This document shows, one piece after another, positions 30,571-41,189 of a stretch of 64,000 bases of DNA. Numbering within the stretch: position 1 is the stretch's first letter; the number at the start of each line of letters is the position of its first letter. The DNA is taken from assembly GCA_947631615.1 (NCBI GenBank), contig CANRLX010000001.1:1-64000 (forward strand), read 5' to 3'. The notes under the pieces are model-generated. The model saw only the letters and a program-made list of their open reading frames with translations. It made no database searches and was not told the origin of the DNA. The position numbers and the translations under genes are program-made. The stretch is from an uncultured Acetatifactor sp. GTDB lineage: Bacteria; Bacillota; Clostridia; Lachnospirales; Lachnospiraceae.

Positions 30571-31755
30571 GTGTTAGTTCAAAAATATAAGGACATGCTG
30601 TCCGGCAAATCGGTGATCCGGCAGCTCTCGGAATTTGCCACCGCAAGAGGACAGGAGATCGGCTACGAAAATGTGTTTGACTACAGCCTGGGAAACCCTT
30701 CTGTGCCGGTCCCGCAGGCTTTCACCGACGAGATGATCCGGCTTTTGACGACCCAGGATTCGGTGGCGCTGCACGGTTACAGTCCGAGCCTGGGGATCAC
30801 CAGCGTCAGGGAGGCGGTCGCCGCATCCCTGGAAAGGCGGTTCGGCCTGCCCTTTCGGAAGGAGCATATTTTTATGGCGTCCGGCGCGGCGGGAGCTCTG
30901 GCGCACGCATTCCGCCTAGTAACCCAGCCCGGCGATGAGATTTTGACCTTTGCGCCGTTTTTTCCCGAGTATCACCCCTATGTGGATCTGACGGGGGCCA
31001 TGCTGAAGGTGGTCCCTCCCGACACGGAGAGTTTTCAGATCAACTTTGAGGCGTTTGAGGAGATGCTGACGGAGAAGGTTATGGCCGTGCTTGTCAACAC
31101 CCCGAACAATCCTTCCGGCGTGGTGTATTCCACGGGGACGCTGCAAAGGCTGGCGGATATTCTGAGGAAGAAGTCCGCGCAATACGGACATGATATCATG
31201 CTGATCTCGGATGAGCCCTATCGGGAAATCGTCTTTGAAGGGGTCGATGCGCCTTGCGTAGCCCGCTTTTATGACAATACGATCCTGTGCTATTCCTTTT
31301 CCAAATCCTTGTCGCTGCCCGGTGAGCGCATCGGCTATGTGGCGGTGAATCCGGCCTGCAGAGACGCGGAGACCATGGTGAATATGTGCGGGCAGATATC
31401 CCGCGGCATCGGACATAACTGTCCGCCTTCCATCATCCAGCTGGCGGTCTCCAAGGTCCTGGATCAGACGGCGGATCTGAAGGTGTATGAGACCAACATG
31501 AATCTAATCTATCGGGAGCTGAAGGAGCTGGGATTTACCTGTGTGAAGCCCGGCGGGACCTTTTACATTTTCCCCAAGGCCCTGGAGGAGGACGCCAAGG
31601 CGTTCTGCAGCAAGGCTCTGCAGTATGATCTGGTGCTGGTGCCGGGAGACACCTTTGGAGCCCCGGGATTTTTCCGGATGGCGTATTGTATTGCGACCGA
31701 GAAGGTGGAGCGCTCCCTGGAGGCGCTTCGGAAATTTGTGAAGGAAACCTATTAA
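30571..31755 (+). CDS. pyridoxal-phosphate aminotransferase (class I/II)
   Basis: VNTPNNPSGVVYS, SDEPYREIVF, SFSKSLSLPGERIGY; GTG start inferred. Confidence 0.9.
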   Translation: MLVQKYKDMLSGKSVIRQLSEFATARGQEIGYENVFDYSLGNPSVPVPQAFTDEMIRLLTTQDSVALHGYSPSLGITSVREAVAASLERRFGLPFRKEHIFMASGAAGALAHAFRLVTQPGDEILTFAPFFPEYHPYVDLTGAMLKVVPPDTESFQINFEAFEEMLTEKVMAVLVNTPNNPSGVVYSTGTLQRLADILRKKSAQYGHDIMLISDEPYREIVFEGVDAPCVARFYDNTILCYSFSKSLSLPGERIGYVAVNPACRDAETMVNMCGQISRGIGHNCPPSIIQLAVSKVLDQTADLKVYETNMNLIYRELKELGFTCVKPGGTFYIFPKALEEDAKAFCSKALQYDLVLVPGDTFGAPGFFRMAYCIATEKVERSLEALRKFVKETY

Positions 31756-31779
31756 ATGAAAACAGAAGGGGTGTAAGCG

Positions 31780-32640
31780 ATGTATCAGGCAGGACTGGTC
31801 TTAGAGGGCGGCGGGATGAAGGGAATCTACACCGCCGGCGTGCTGGACTTTTTCATGGATAAGGGAATCCTCTTCTCCAGCGTGTACGGCGTATCGGCGG
31901 GAGCGTGTCATATGTGCAGCTATCTGTCAGGACAGAGGGGCAGAGCGCTGGACATCAGCATTGACTATCTGGATTCCAGACATTATTGCGGAGTGGGGAG
32001 CCTTCTTTCCACGGGAGATTTTTTCAATGTGGATATGTGTTACCATCTGATACCGGAGTACCTGTACCCATACGATTACGAGGCGTATCAAAAATACGAG
32101 GGCAAGGCGTTCAGCGTGGTCACCGACATTGCGTCGGGGAGGCCGGTGTATTTCCGGATGCGGGATATGAAGACGGAGATCGACAAGATACGGGCCTCGG
32201 CGTCCCTGCCGTTAGTCTCCCGAAAGGTGAAAATCGACGGCAGATATTATCTGGACGGAGGGCTGAGCGACTCCATCCCCCTGCAGAAGTCCGTGGTGGA
32301 CGGCAACGTGAAAAACGTGGTGATCATGACAAAGGAGGTGGGCTACGTGCGGAAACCCGTGTCGTCCGCACAGCTGTCGCTCATAAAAGCGGTTTACCGC
32401 AAATATCCTAAAGTATACGAGCTGATGGCAAACCGCCACATAGCTTACAACGAGACGCTCTCCTATCTGGAACGTCAGAGGCAGAACGGCCAGGCATTTG
32501 TCATTCGTCCGGCCAGGGCGAACGATGTGGGGCGTATCGAGAGGGATACGGAGAAGCTGAAAGCCCTGTACGAGGAGGGCTATCGAGATGCCGAGGGCTG
32601 TTATGACCGGCTGATGGAATACCTGGAGCAGGAAAAATAA
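31780..32640 (+). CDS. patatin-like phospholipase family protein
   Basis: GLVLEGGGMKGIYTAGVLD, GVSAGACHM, DGGLSDSIP. Confidence 0.93.
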   Translation: MYQAGLVLEGGGMKGIYTAGVLDFFMDKGILFSSVYGVSAGACHMCSYLSGQRGRALDISIDYLDSRHYCGVGSLLSTGDFFNVDMCYHLIPEYLYPYDYEAYQKYEGKAFSVVTDIASGRPVYFRMRDMKTEIDKIRASASLPLVSRKVKIDGRYYLDGGLSDSIPLQKSVVDGNVKNVVIMTKEVGYVRKPVSSAQLSLIKAVYRKYPKVYELMANRHIAYNETLSYLERQRQNGQAFVIRPARANDVGRIERDTEKLKALYEEGYRDAEGCYDRLMEYLEQEK

Positions 32641-32670
32641 GGGAAAATTGCAGAAAACGCAGGAAAGAAA

Positions 32671-33222
32671 ATGAAATTATTATTTATGATTGGAAATGCC
32701 GCTGTGGGCAAAATGACTGTCGGCCAGGAGTTGGCGAAAATAACCGGGCTGAGATTGTTTCACAATCATATGACCATTGAACCGGTCATTAAAATTTTTG
32801 GACAGTATAACGGCGCAGCGATAAATAGGCTTCGTCAGGTTGTGTTTGAGGAGTTTGCCAAGACGGATAATTATGGGATGATTTTCACCTATATGTGGGC
32901 TTTTGACCAGCAAACTGACTGGGATTATGTGGAGTATGTAAAGAATATCTTTAAGCCCTACGATACGGAATTCTACTATGTAGAGCTTATTGCCTCCCGT
33001 GAAGTTCGTTTAGAGAGAAACGCAACGGAAAATCGCCTTCTAAATAAAGCGTCAAAAAGAAATATTCCAGTGTCCAACCAAAGGCTGATAGATGATGATA
33101 ATAAATATCGCCTTGAGAGTATGGACGGGGAGATTCCATTTGAAAATTATATGAAGATTGACAACACAAACCTTGCGCCTGATGTTGTTGCGCAGATGAT
33201 AAAAAAACAATTTGATCTATAA
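32671..33222 (+). CDS. P-loop (AAA/shikimate-kinase-like) small ATPase/kinase; AT-rich gene
   Basis: GNAAVGKMTVGQELAKITGLRLFHNHMTIE Walker A. Confidence 0.75.
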   Translation: MKLLFMIGNAAVGKMTVGQELAKITGLRLFHNHMTIEPVIKIFGQYNGAAINRLRQVVFEEFAKTDNYGMIFTYMWAFDQQTDWDYVEYVKNIFKPYDTEFYYVELIASREVRLERNATENRLLNKASKRNIPVSNQRLIDDDNKYRLESMDGEIPFENYMKIDNTNLAPDVVAQMIKKQFDL

Positions 33223-33237
33223 AAGAGGGAAAGAAAT

Positions 33238-34089
33238 ATGACAGAAATCATCAAAGCGATTGTTTACGGCCTTGTGGAGGGCATTACCGAGTGGCTTCCC
33301 ATCAGCAGCACCGGACACCTGATCCTGGTGGAGGAGCTGCTTCCCTTTTCCGGCACCAGCGAAAATTTTTTTGACATGTTCGATGTGGTCATCCAGCTGG
33401 GGGCCATCCTGGCGGTGGTGGTGCTGTTCTGGAACCGCATATGGCCTTTCGCGCTGACGCGCAGGGAGCGGGCGGGCAGAACCGGAGCGGCGTCGTTTAT
33501 CAAAACAGACATCCTGAAATTGTGGTTCCACATTCTGGTGTCCTGTGTGCCGGCAGCGGTGATCGGCGTTTTGTTCGACGATGTGTTTGACGCGCTGTTT
33601 TACAATTATTTTTGTGTGGCGCTGGCGCTGATTGTCTTTGGGGTGGCCTTCCTGGTGATCGAGACCTGGAACAAGGGGCGCAGCCCCAGGATCACAAGGC
33701 TGGCGGATATCTCCTACCAGACGGCGCTGATGATCGGTGTGTTTCAGCTGATCGCGGCGGTCTTTCCGGGGACGTCCCGCTCCGGAGCGACCATCGTGGG
33801 GGCGCTGCTGATCGGCGTATCCAGGACGGTGGCGGCGGAGTACACATTTTTTCTGGCGATTCCGGTGATGTTTGGCGCAAGCCTCCTCAAGCTGGTCAAA
33901 TTCGGTTTTGATTTCACGGGCCAGGAGCTGGCGCTTCTCGTGATCGGAACGGTCGTGGCGTTTGTGGTATCGCTGTTTGTGCTGCGGTTTTTGATGGAAT
34001 ATATTAAGAAGCATGATTTTAAGGTGTTCGGCTGGTATCGGATCGCGCTGGGAGCGCTTGTGCTCTTGTACTCCGTATTCTTTGCGTAG
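33238..34089 (+). CDS. uppP: undecaprenyl-diphosphate phosphatase
   Basis: GLVEGITEWLPISSTGHLIL, FPGTSRSGATIVGALLIGVSR. Confidence 0.96.
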   Translation: MTEIIKAIVYGLVEGITEWLPISSTGHLILVEELLPFSGTSENFFDMFDVVIQLGAILAVVVLFWNRIWPFALTRRERAGRTGAASFIKTDILKLWFHILVSCVPAAVIGVLFDDVFDALFYNYFCVALALIVFGVAFLVIETWNKGRSPRITRLADISYQTALMIGVFQLIAAVFPGTSRSGATIVGALLIGVSRTVAAEYTFFLAIPVMFGASLLKLVKFGFDFTGQELALLVIGTVVAFVVSLFVLRFLMEYIKKHDFKVFGWYRIALGALVLLYSVFFA

Positions 34090-34138
34090 GCGGCAGGGGT
34101 AGGAGAAACCAAAACCGGATTGGGAAGGGAGAAAAAGC

Positions 34139-35305
34139 ATGGAGAAGGTGCGGGTCGGGGTAATCGGCGTGGGAAACATGGGAAGCAAATATGCGCAGCT
34201 GATCGCGGAGGGAGAGATCGCGGGGCTGGAGCTGGCGGCGGTGACCAGGGTGCGGCCGGAGTATCGGGAAAAGCTTCAATCGGCGCTGGATAGCGGCCTT
34301 ACCGTATATGAGTCGGCGGACGCGCTTTTCGACGCGGTGGAGAGCGGCGGGCTGTCTCTGGACGCGGTGGTGATCGCCACGCCTCATTATGCGCACGCGG
34401 AGCAGGCGGTGCGGGCCTTCCGAAACCATCTGCATGTGCTCTGCGACAAGCCCGCGGGCGTCTACAGCCGACAGGCCAGGCTGATCGAGGAGGCGCTTTC
34501 TGCCGCGGACAAAAAGCTGGTCTATTCGATGGTGTTCAACCAGAGGACCAATCCCGTCTACCGCCGCATGAAGGAGCTTGTGGAGAGCGGGAAATACGGG
34601 AAGATAAAACGCGTAAGCTGGGTGGTGACGGACTGGTATCGGCCGGATTTTTATTACACGTCCAGCAGCTGGCGCGCAACCTGGGACAAGGACGGCGGAG
34701 GCACACTGTTGAACCAGTGTCCGCACAATCTGGATCTTCTCCAGTGGATCTGCGGAGTGCCGAAGAGAGTGCAGGCGTTCTGCCACGAGGGCAAATACCA
34801 TCCGATCCAGGTGGAGGACGACGTGACGGCCTACCTGGAGTGGGAGGATGGAGCGACCGGCGTCTTTATCGCGTCCACCGGAGAGGCGGCAGGCGTCAAC
34901 CGCTTTGAGATCTCGCTGGAGGATGCGCTGCTCGTCTGCGAGGGAGGCCGGCTTTCTGTCTGTGAGGTGAGGGACTGTTTGGGAATGAGGGAGGAGGACT
35001 ACCGCAGAACCTCCACGGACCCTTTCCCGAAGGTGACGGGCACGTGGCACACGGAGGAGTGCGGAAGGGAGGAGTCGCCCTACCGCGTGATCCTGCAGAG
35101 CTTTGCCGACGCTATCGTCAAAGACACGCCGCCTGTGGCGTGGGGCTCGGAAGGGCGAAACAGCCTGTATCTGTCCAACGCCATCTATCTCTCCTCCTGG
35201 CAGCGGAGGATGGTGGAGCTTCCCGTGGCGGGCTCCGAGGGGGAATTGCAATTTGAGCAGGCGTTTGAGCGGTGCTTACAGCAGAAAATAAAACAATATT
35301 CGTGA
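34139..35305 (+). CDS. Gfo/Idh/MocA family oxidoreductase
   Basis: VRVGVIGVGNMGSKYAQ; HVLCDKPAGVYS. Confidence 0.92.
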   Translation: MEKVRVGVIGVGNMGSKYAQLIAEGEIAGLELAAVTRVRPEYREKLQSALDSGLTVYESADALFDAVESGGLSLDAVVIATPHYAHAEQAVRAFRNHLHVLCDKPAGVYSRQARLIEEALSAADKKLVYSMVFNQRTNPVYRRMKELVESGKYGKIKRVSWVVTDWYRPDFYYTSSSWRATWDKDGGGTLLNQCPHNLDLLQWICGVPKRVQAFCHEGKYHPIQVEDDVTAYLEWEDGATGVFIASTGEAAGVNRFEISLEDALLVCEGGRLSVCEVRDCLGMREEDYRRTSTDPFPKVTGTWHTEECGREESPYRVILQSFADAIVKDTPPVAWGSEGRNSLYLSNAIYLSSWQRRMVELPVAGSEGELQFEQAFERCLQQKIKQYS

Positions 35306-35322
35306 AAAATTACGCTTTTTAG

Positions 35323-35351
35323 TTGACATTTTGAGAGGAAAGGCATAAACT
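35323..35351 (+). promoter_or_regulatory. promoter (TTGACA-N17-TAAACT) upstream of the Lys-rich protein
   Basis: ttgaca 35323-35328; taaact 35346-35351. Confidence 0.65.
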
Positions 35352-35419
35352 AGGAAATGTCAAGTGTAAACTTGTGAGGAGACAAGAATTTATCTAGTAG
35401 AAAGAAGGGAGACGTCATT

Positions 35420-35929
35420 ATGGCAGTATCTAAGAAGAAAGTAACTGTTGCAACTGATTCCGCAAAGGTAACGCCTGTATCTGCTCCGGCTGAAGAAACC
35501 AAGGCAGTGACTCCGACAACTCCGGTTAAGACAGAAACTGTGAAAGAGACAGTAAAGAAAGAGGAACCTGCAAAGAAGGAGGAGCCCGCAAAGAAGGAGA
35601 CCGTTAAGAAAGCTCCCGCTAAGAAGACGGCCGCAAAGAAGACGGCTGCAGCGAAGAAAGAGCCCGCAAAGAAGGAAGAGGCTGTGAAAAAGGAGCCTGC
35701 AAAGAAGGGCAGAGCGGCCAAGGCGGATATCAAGTGCGAGCTGCGCATCCAGTTCAATGGAAGAGACGATTCTCAGGAGGATCTGATGAAGATCGCCAAG
35801 GATATATGGAAGTATGATCTGAAGCGAAAGATTTCTGACCTGAAGACGGTTGAGCTGTATGTAAAGCCTCTGGAGCACACGGTTTACTACGTTATGAACC
35901 AGGAGGTTACCGGACAGTTCAGCCTGTAA
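35420..35929 (+). CDS. Lys/Ala/Pro-rich (histone H1-like tail) protein with C-terminal domain resembling DUF6465
   Basis: repeated EPAKKE/APAKKTAAKKTAA; C-terminal VKPLEHTVYYVMNQEVTGQFSL. Confidence 0.75.
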   Translation: MAVSKKKVTVATDSAKVTPVSAPAEETKAVTPTTPVKTETVKETVKKEEPAKKEEPAKKETVKKAPAKKTAAKKTAAAKKEPAKKEEAVKKEPAKKGRAAKADIKCELRIQFNGRDDSQEDLMKIAKDIWKYDLKRKISDLKTVELYVKPLEHTVYYVMNQEVTGQFSL

Positions 35930-35982
35930 GGGTTTGGCTGGTCTGCGGTGGCGCTTGAAAACAGAAGATTATGTCAAATGGA

Positions 35983-36018
35983 AGGCATATCTGTGTTTTG
36001 ACACGGATGTGCCTTTTT
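35983..36018 (+). terminator. intrinsic terminator after the Lys-rich protein gene
   Basis: aggcatatctgtg-tttga-a-cacggatgtgcct followed by T5. Confidence 0.7.
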
Positions 36019-36028
36019 CGTTGAAAAC

Positions 36029-36115
36029 TTTTTTATAGGAAACTTTTTATAGAAACCTTTTATAGATAACTCTCTTATAGGAAACTCTCTTATAGGAAAC
36101 TTTTCATAGGAATTT
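36029..36115. repeat. six degenerate 13-15-nt tandem units (consensus near TYTYTTATAGGAAAC)
   Basis: ttttttataggaaac tttttatagaaacc ttttatagataac tctcttataggaaac tctcttataggaaac ttttcataggaattt. Confidence 0.85.
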
Positions 36116-36138
36116 AATAAAAAAATTTGGAAAAACGG

Positions 36139-36167
36139 TTGACAACATATAAGCATAGTGATATTTT
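36139..36167 (+). promoter_or_regulatory. promoter of the hrcA-dnaK operon (TTGACA-N17-TATTTT)
   Basis: ttgaca 36139-36144; tatttt 36162-36167. Confidence 0.7.
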
Positions 36168-36180
36168 AGGTATTAAGATA

Positions 36181-36207
36181 TTAGCACTCCCCTTGGACGA
36201 GTGCTAA
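36181..36207 (+). promoter_or_regulatory. CIRCE element (HrcA operator)
   Basis: perfect TTAGCACTC-N9-GAGTGCTAA. Confidence 0.98.
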
Positions 36208-36228
36208 TAACAGAAAGGAGTGACGGGG

Positions 36229-37281
36229 ATGGAGTTGGACGAGAGAAAGACGAAAATCCTGCAGGCCGTTATCCGCAATTATCTCGAGACGGGCGAGCCG
36301 GTGGGAAGCAGGACGATCTCTAAGTACACCGACCTGAACCTGAGCTCCGCGACGATCCGCAATGAGATGGCGGATCTGGAGGAGATGGGTTATATCTTGC
36401 AGCCCCACACCTCCGCAGGACGTATTCCCTCCGATAAGGGCTATCGCTTCTATGTGGATGCTATGATGGAGGAGAAGGAGCGCGAGGTCGTCGAGCTGAA
36501 GGATATGCTCCTGGAACGCCAGGATAAGATGGAGACCATGCTGAAGCAGGTGGCGCGGGTGCTGGCGCAGAATACCCGATACGCCACCATGATATCCGCT
36601 CCGCAGCCGCATCGCAACAAGGTAAAGTTTATACAGCTCTCCCGCGTGGACGAGGGGCAGATCCTGGCGGTCATCGTGGGTGAGGGCAATGTGATCAAGA
36701 ATAATATCTTCGCGGTGGAGGAGGAATTGTCGGACGAGACGCTGTTAAAGCTGAACATGCTGTTGAACACGCATCTGAACGGCCTGTGCATGGAGGAGAT
36801 CAATCTCGGCATGATAGCGGCTATGAAGCAGCAGGCGGGCATCCACAGCGATCTGATCAGCGGTGTGATCGACGCGGTGGCAGAGGCCATCAAGGCGGAC
36901 GAGGATCTCCAGATATACACCAGCGGCACCAACAATATCTTCCGCTATCCGGAGCTGGCGGACCAGCAGAAGGCCAGCGAGCTGATCAACACCTTCGAGG
37001 AGAAAAATCTTCTGACCGAGCTGATACAGAACGACTCTGCGGCGGGCAGCGGAAACGATATCCAGGTGTATATTGGCGATGAGACGCCGGTCCAGAGCAT
37101 GAAGGACTGCAGCGTGGTCACGGCGACCTATGAATTAAGCGAGGGCATGAGGGGAACGATAGGAATCATCGGCCCCAAGCGCATGGATTACGACAAGGTC
37201 ATCGGCGCCCTGAAGACATTGAAAAGCCAGTTGGATGAAATGTACAAGGACGACGCCAGGGATGAGAAAGGAAAGGCATAG
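36229..37281 (+). CDS. hrcA: heat-inducible transcriptional repressor HrcA
   Basis: MELDERKTKILQAVIRNYLETGEPVGSRTISK. Confidence 0.96.
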   Translation: MELDERKTKILQAVIRNYLETGEPVGSRTISKYTDLNLSSATIRNEMADLEEMGYILQPHTSAGRIPSDKGYRFYVDAMMEEKEREVVELKDMLLERQDKMETMLKQVARVLAQNTRYATMISAPQPHRNKVKFIQLSRVDEGQILAVIVGEGNVIKNNIFAVEEELSDETLLKLNMLLNTHLNGLCMEEINLGMIAAMKQQAGIHSDLISGVIDAVAEAIKADEDLQIYTSGTNNIFRYPELADQQKASELINTFEEKNLLTELIQNDSAAGSGNDIQVYIGDETPVQSMKDCSVVTATYELSEGMRGTIGIIGPKRMDYDKVIGALKTLKSQLDEMYKDDARDEKGKA

Positions 37282-37283
37282 AT

Positions 37284-37976
37284 ATGGCAGAGCAGGAAAA
37301 GGATGAATTTGAGGAAGCGGATCTGGAGCAGGAGAACCTGAAGGCAGAGGAGGAAGCGGAGGCGGATAAGGCCGCGCAGGAGCAGGAACCGGAGCGCGTC
37401 GACGATGAAGCCGCAGAGGAGGCCGCGGACGAAGCCAATGAGGAAGCGGAGGAGACCGAATCCGGCGAGACTCAGGGCGGCAAGGAGCGGCCGGACAAAA
37501 AGGCTGCGAGGAAGCACTCCAGACAGGATAAGAAGGAGGACGCCTATCGGGAAAAGATCGATCAGCTGGAGGATCGGGTGAGACGTCAGATGGCGGAATT
37601 TGAAAATTTCCGCAAGAGGACGGATCGGGAGAAACAGATGATGTTTGAGACCGGCGCAAAGAGCGTGCTGGAAAAGATCCTTCCGGTCATAGACAATTTT
37701 GAGAGAGGGCTTCAGACGGTTCCGCCGGAGAGCAGGGAGGATCCCTTTGTGGACGGTATGAACCGCGTGTATAAGCAGCTTTTGTCGGAGCTGGAAAACA
37801 TAGGAGTCACCCCCATCGAAGCGGTGGGACAGGAGTTTGACCCGAGCCTTCACAACGCGGTGATGCAGGTGGAGAGCGAGGAATACGAGTCCGGCGTCGT
37901 GGCGCAGGAACTGCAGAAGGGTTACATCTATCGTGACACTGTGGTGAGACACAGCATGGTAGCAGTAGTACAATAA
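37284..37976 (+). CDS. grpE: nucleotide exchange factor GrpE
   Basis: acidic N-terminus; AEFENFRKRTDREK; between hrcA and dnaK. Confidence 0.95.
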   Translation: MAEQEKDEFEEADLEQENLKAEEEAEADKAAQEQEPERVDDEAAEEAADEANEEAEETESGETQGGKERPDKKAARKHSRQDKKEDAYREKIDQLEDRVRRQMAEFENFRKRTDREKQMMFETGAKSVLEKILPVIDNFERGLQTVPPESREDPFVDGMNRVYKQLLSELENIGVTPIEAVGQEFDPSLHNAVMQVESEEYESGVVAQELQKGYIYRDTVVRHSMVAVVQ

Positions 37977-38007
37977 AAAATTATAATTCATTTAACAGGA
38001 GGAATGA

Positions 38008-39894
<1,887 letters not shown>

Positions 39895-39930
39895 AGACCG
39901 GAAGGAAAAGAGAAAACAAGAGGTGTCACT

Positions 39931-41115
39931 ATGGCAGAGCAGAAACGGGACTACTATGAGGTCCTCGGTGTAGATAAGAGCGCGGACGAAGCCGCGATCA
40001 AAAAAGCATATCGCGCACTGGCAAAGAAATACCATCCGGACGTGAATCCCGGCGATGCGGAGGCCGAGAAAAAGTTTAAGGAGGCGTCCGAGGCTTACGC
40101 GGTGCTGAGTGATCCGGAGAAGAGGCGCCAGTATGACCAGTTCGGCCACTCCGCGTTCGACGGGGCTGGCGGTACGGGCGGTTTTGACTTCAGCAGCATG
40201 GACTTCGGCGATATCTTTAGTGATCTCTTTGGGTTTGGCGATATCTTCGGCGGCGGAAGCCGCCGGGGAGGAGCGCGCGGAAACGGCTCTATGAAGGGCG
40301 CGAATCTGCGGACCAGTGTGCGGCTTACCTTTGAGGAGGCCGTGTTTGGCTGCAAGAAGGAAATTGAGCTGACGGTGAAGGAGACCTGCAAGACCTGTAA
40401 CGGAAGCGGCGCGAAGCCGGGCACTACGCCGGAGACGTGCCCTAAGTGTAAGGGAAAGGGCCAGGTGGTGTATTCCTCCCAGTCCTTCTTCGGAACGGTG
40501 CGCAACGTGCAGACCTGTCAGGAATGTCAGGGAACCGGCAAGGTGATCAAGGAGAAATGCCCCGACTGCAGCGGGACCGGATACATTCCCATGAAAAAGA
40601 GATACTCGGTGGATATCCCCGCCGGTATCGACAACGGACAGTATGTGAATCTCCCCGGTCTGGGAGAGCCGGGCGTCAACGGCGGCCCTCGGGGCGACGT
40701 CAGGGTGGAGGCGCTGGTAGGGCGCCATCCCATCTTCCAGAGACAGGATTTCAACATTTACTCCACCGTCCCCATGTCCTTTGCGGTGGCGGCCTTGGGC
40801 GGCGAGATCCTGATCGACACGGTGGACGGCAAGGTGATCTACGATGTGAAGCCGGGGACCCAGACAGATACCAAGGTGCGCCTGAAGGGAAAGGGAGTGC
40901 CCTCCTGGAAGAACAAGGATGTGAGAGGCGACCACTATGTGACGCTGGTGGTTCAGGTGCCCGACAAGCTGAAGCCGGAGGCGAAGGAGCTGCTGCGGCA
41001 GTTTGACGCTGCGGCGGGAGACAGCCTGAACGCGGTGCAGAACGCCACCGGACAGGAGGAGAGCGGCGAGGCGAAGGAGCCGAAGGACAGCAAGAAAAAG
41101 AAATTCTGGAAATGA
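39931..41115 (+). CDS. dnaJ: molecular chaperone DnaJ
   Basis: J domain with HPD; four CxxCxGxG zinc motifs. Confidence 0.98.
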   Translation: MAEQKRDYYEVLGVDKSADEAAIKKAYRALAKKYHPDVNPGDAEAEKKFKEASEAYAVLSDPEKRRQYDQFGHSAFDGAGGTGGFDFSSMDFGDIFSDLFGFGDIFGGGSRRGGARGNGSMKGANLRTSVRLTFEEAVFGCKKEIELTVKETCKTCNGSGAKPGTTPETCPKCKGKGQVVYSSQSFFGTVRNVQTCQECQGTGKVIKEKCPDCSGTGYIPMKKRYSVDIPAGIDNGQYVNLPGLGEPGVNGGPRGDVRVEALVGRHPIFQRQDFNIYSTVPMSFAVAALGGEILIDTVDGKVIYDVKPGTQTDTKVRLKGKGVPSWKNKDVRGDHYVTLVVQVPDKLKPEAKELLRQFDAAAGDSLNAVQNATGQEESGEAKEPKDSKKKKFWK

Positions 41116-41135
41116 TTTTCCGGAATTTCTTTTTT
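41101..41135 (+). terminator. intrinsic terminator overlapping the dnaJ stop codon
   Basis: aaattctggaaa-tgat-tttccggaattt-c-tttttt; TGA stop (41113-41115) in the loop. Confidence 0.8.
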
Positions 41136-41189
41136 CTTGCTTTTGTGGTATGATAATCAGGGAATAAGACGCGAAAGTGACAGAAGACG

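Noticed and set aside
35420-35929. Lys-rich ORF as a frameshift or low-complexity artefact
   Set aside because: It has a promoter, RBS, conserved-looking C-terminal domain and its own terminator, so it is kept as a real CDS.
36029-36115. Possible CRISPR-like array
   Set aside because: Units are 13-15 nt and contiguous with no spacers; not a CRISPR. The 60-aa minus-strand ORF here (35974-36156) is just the repeat translated.
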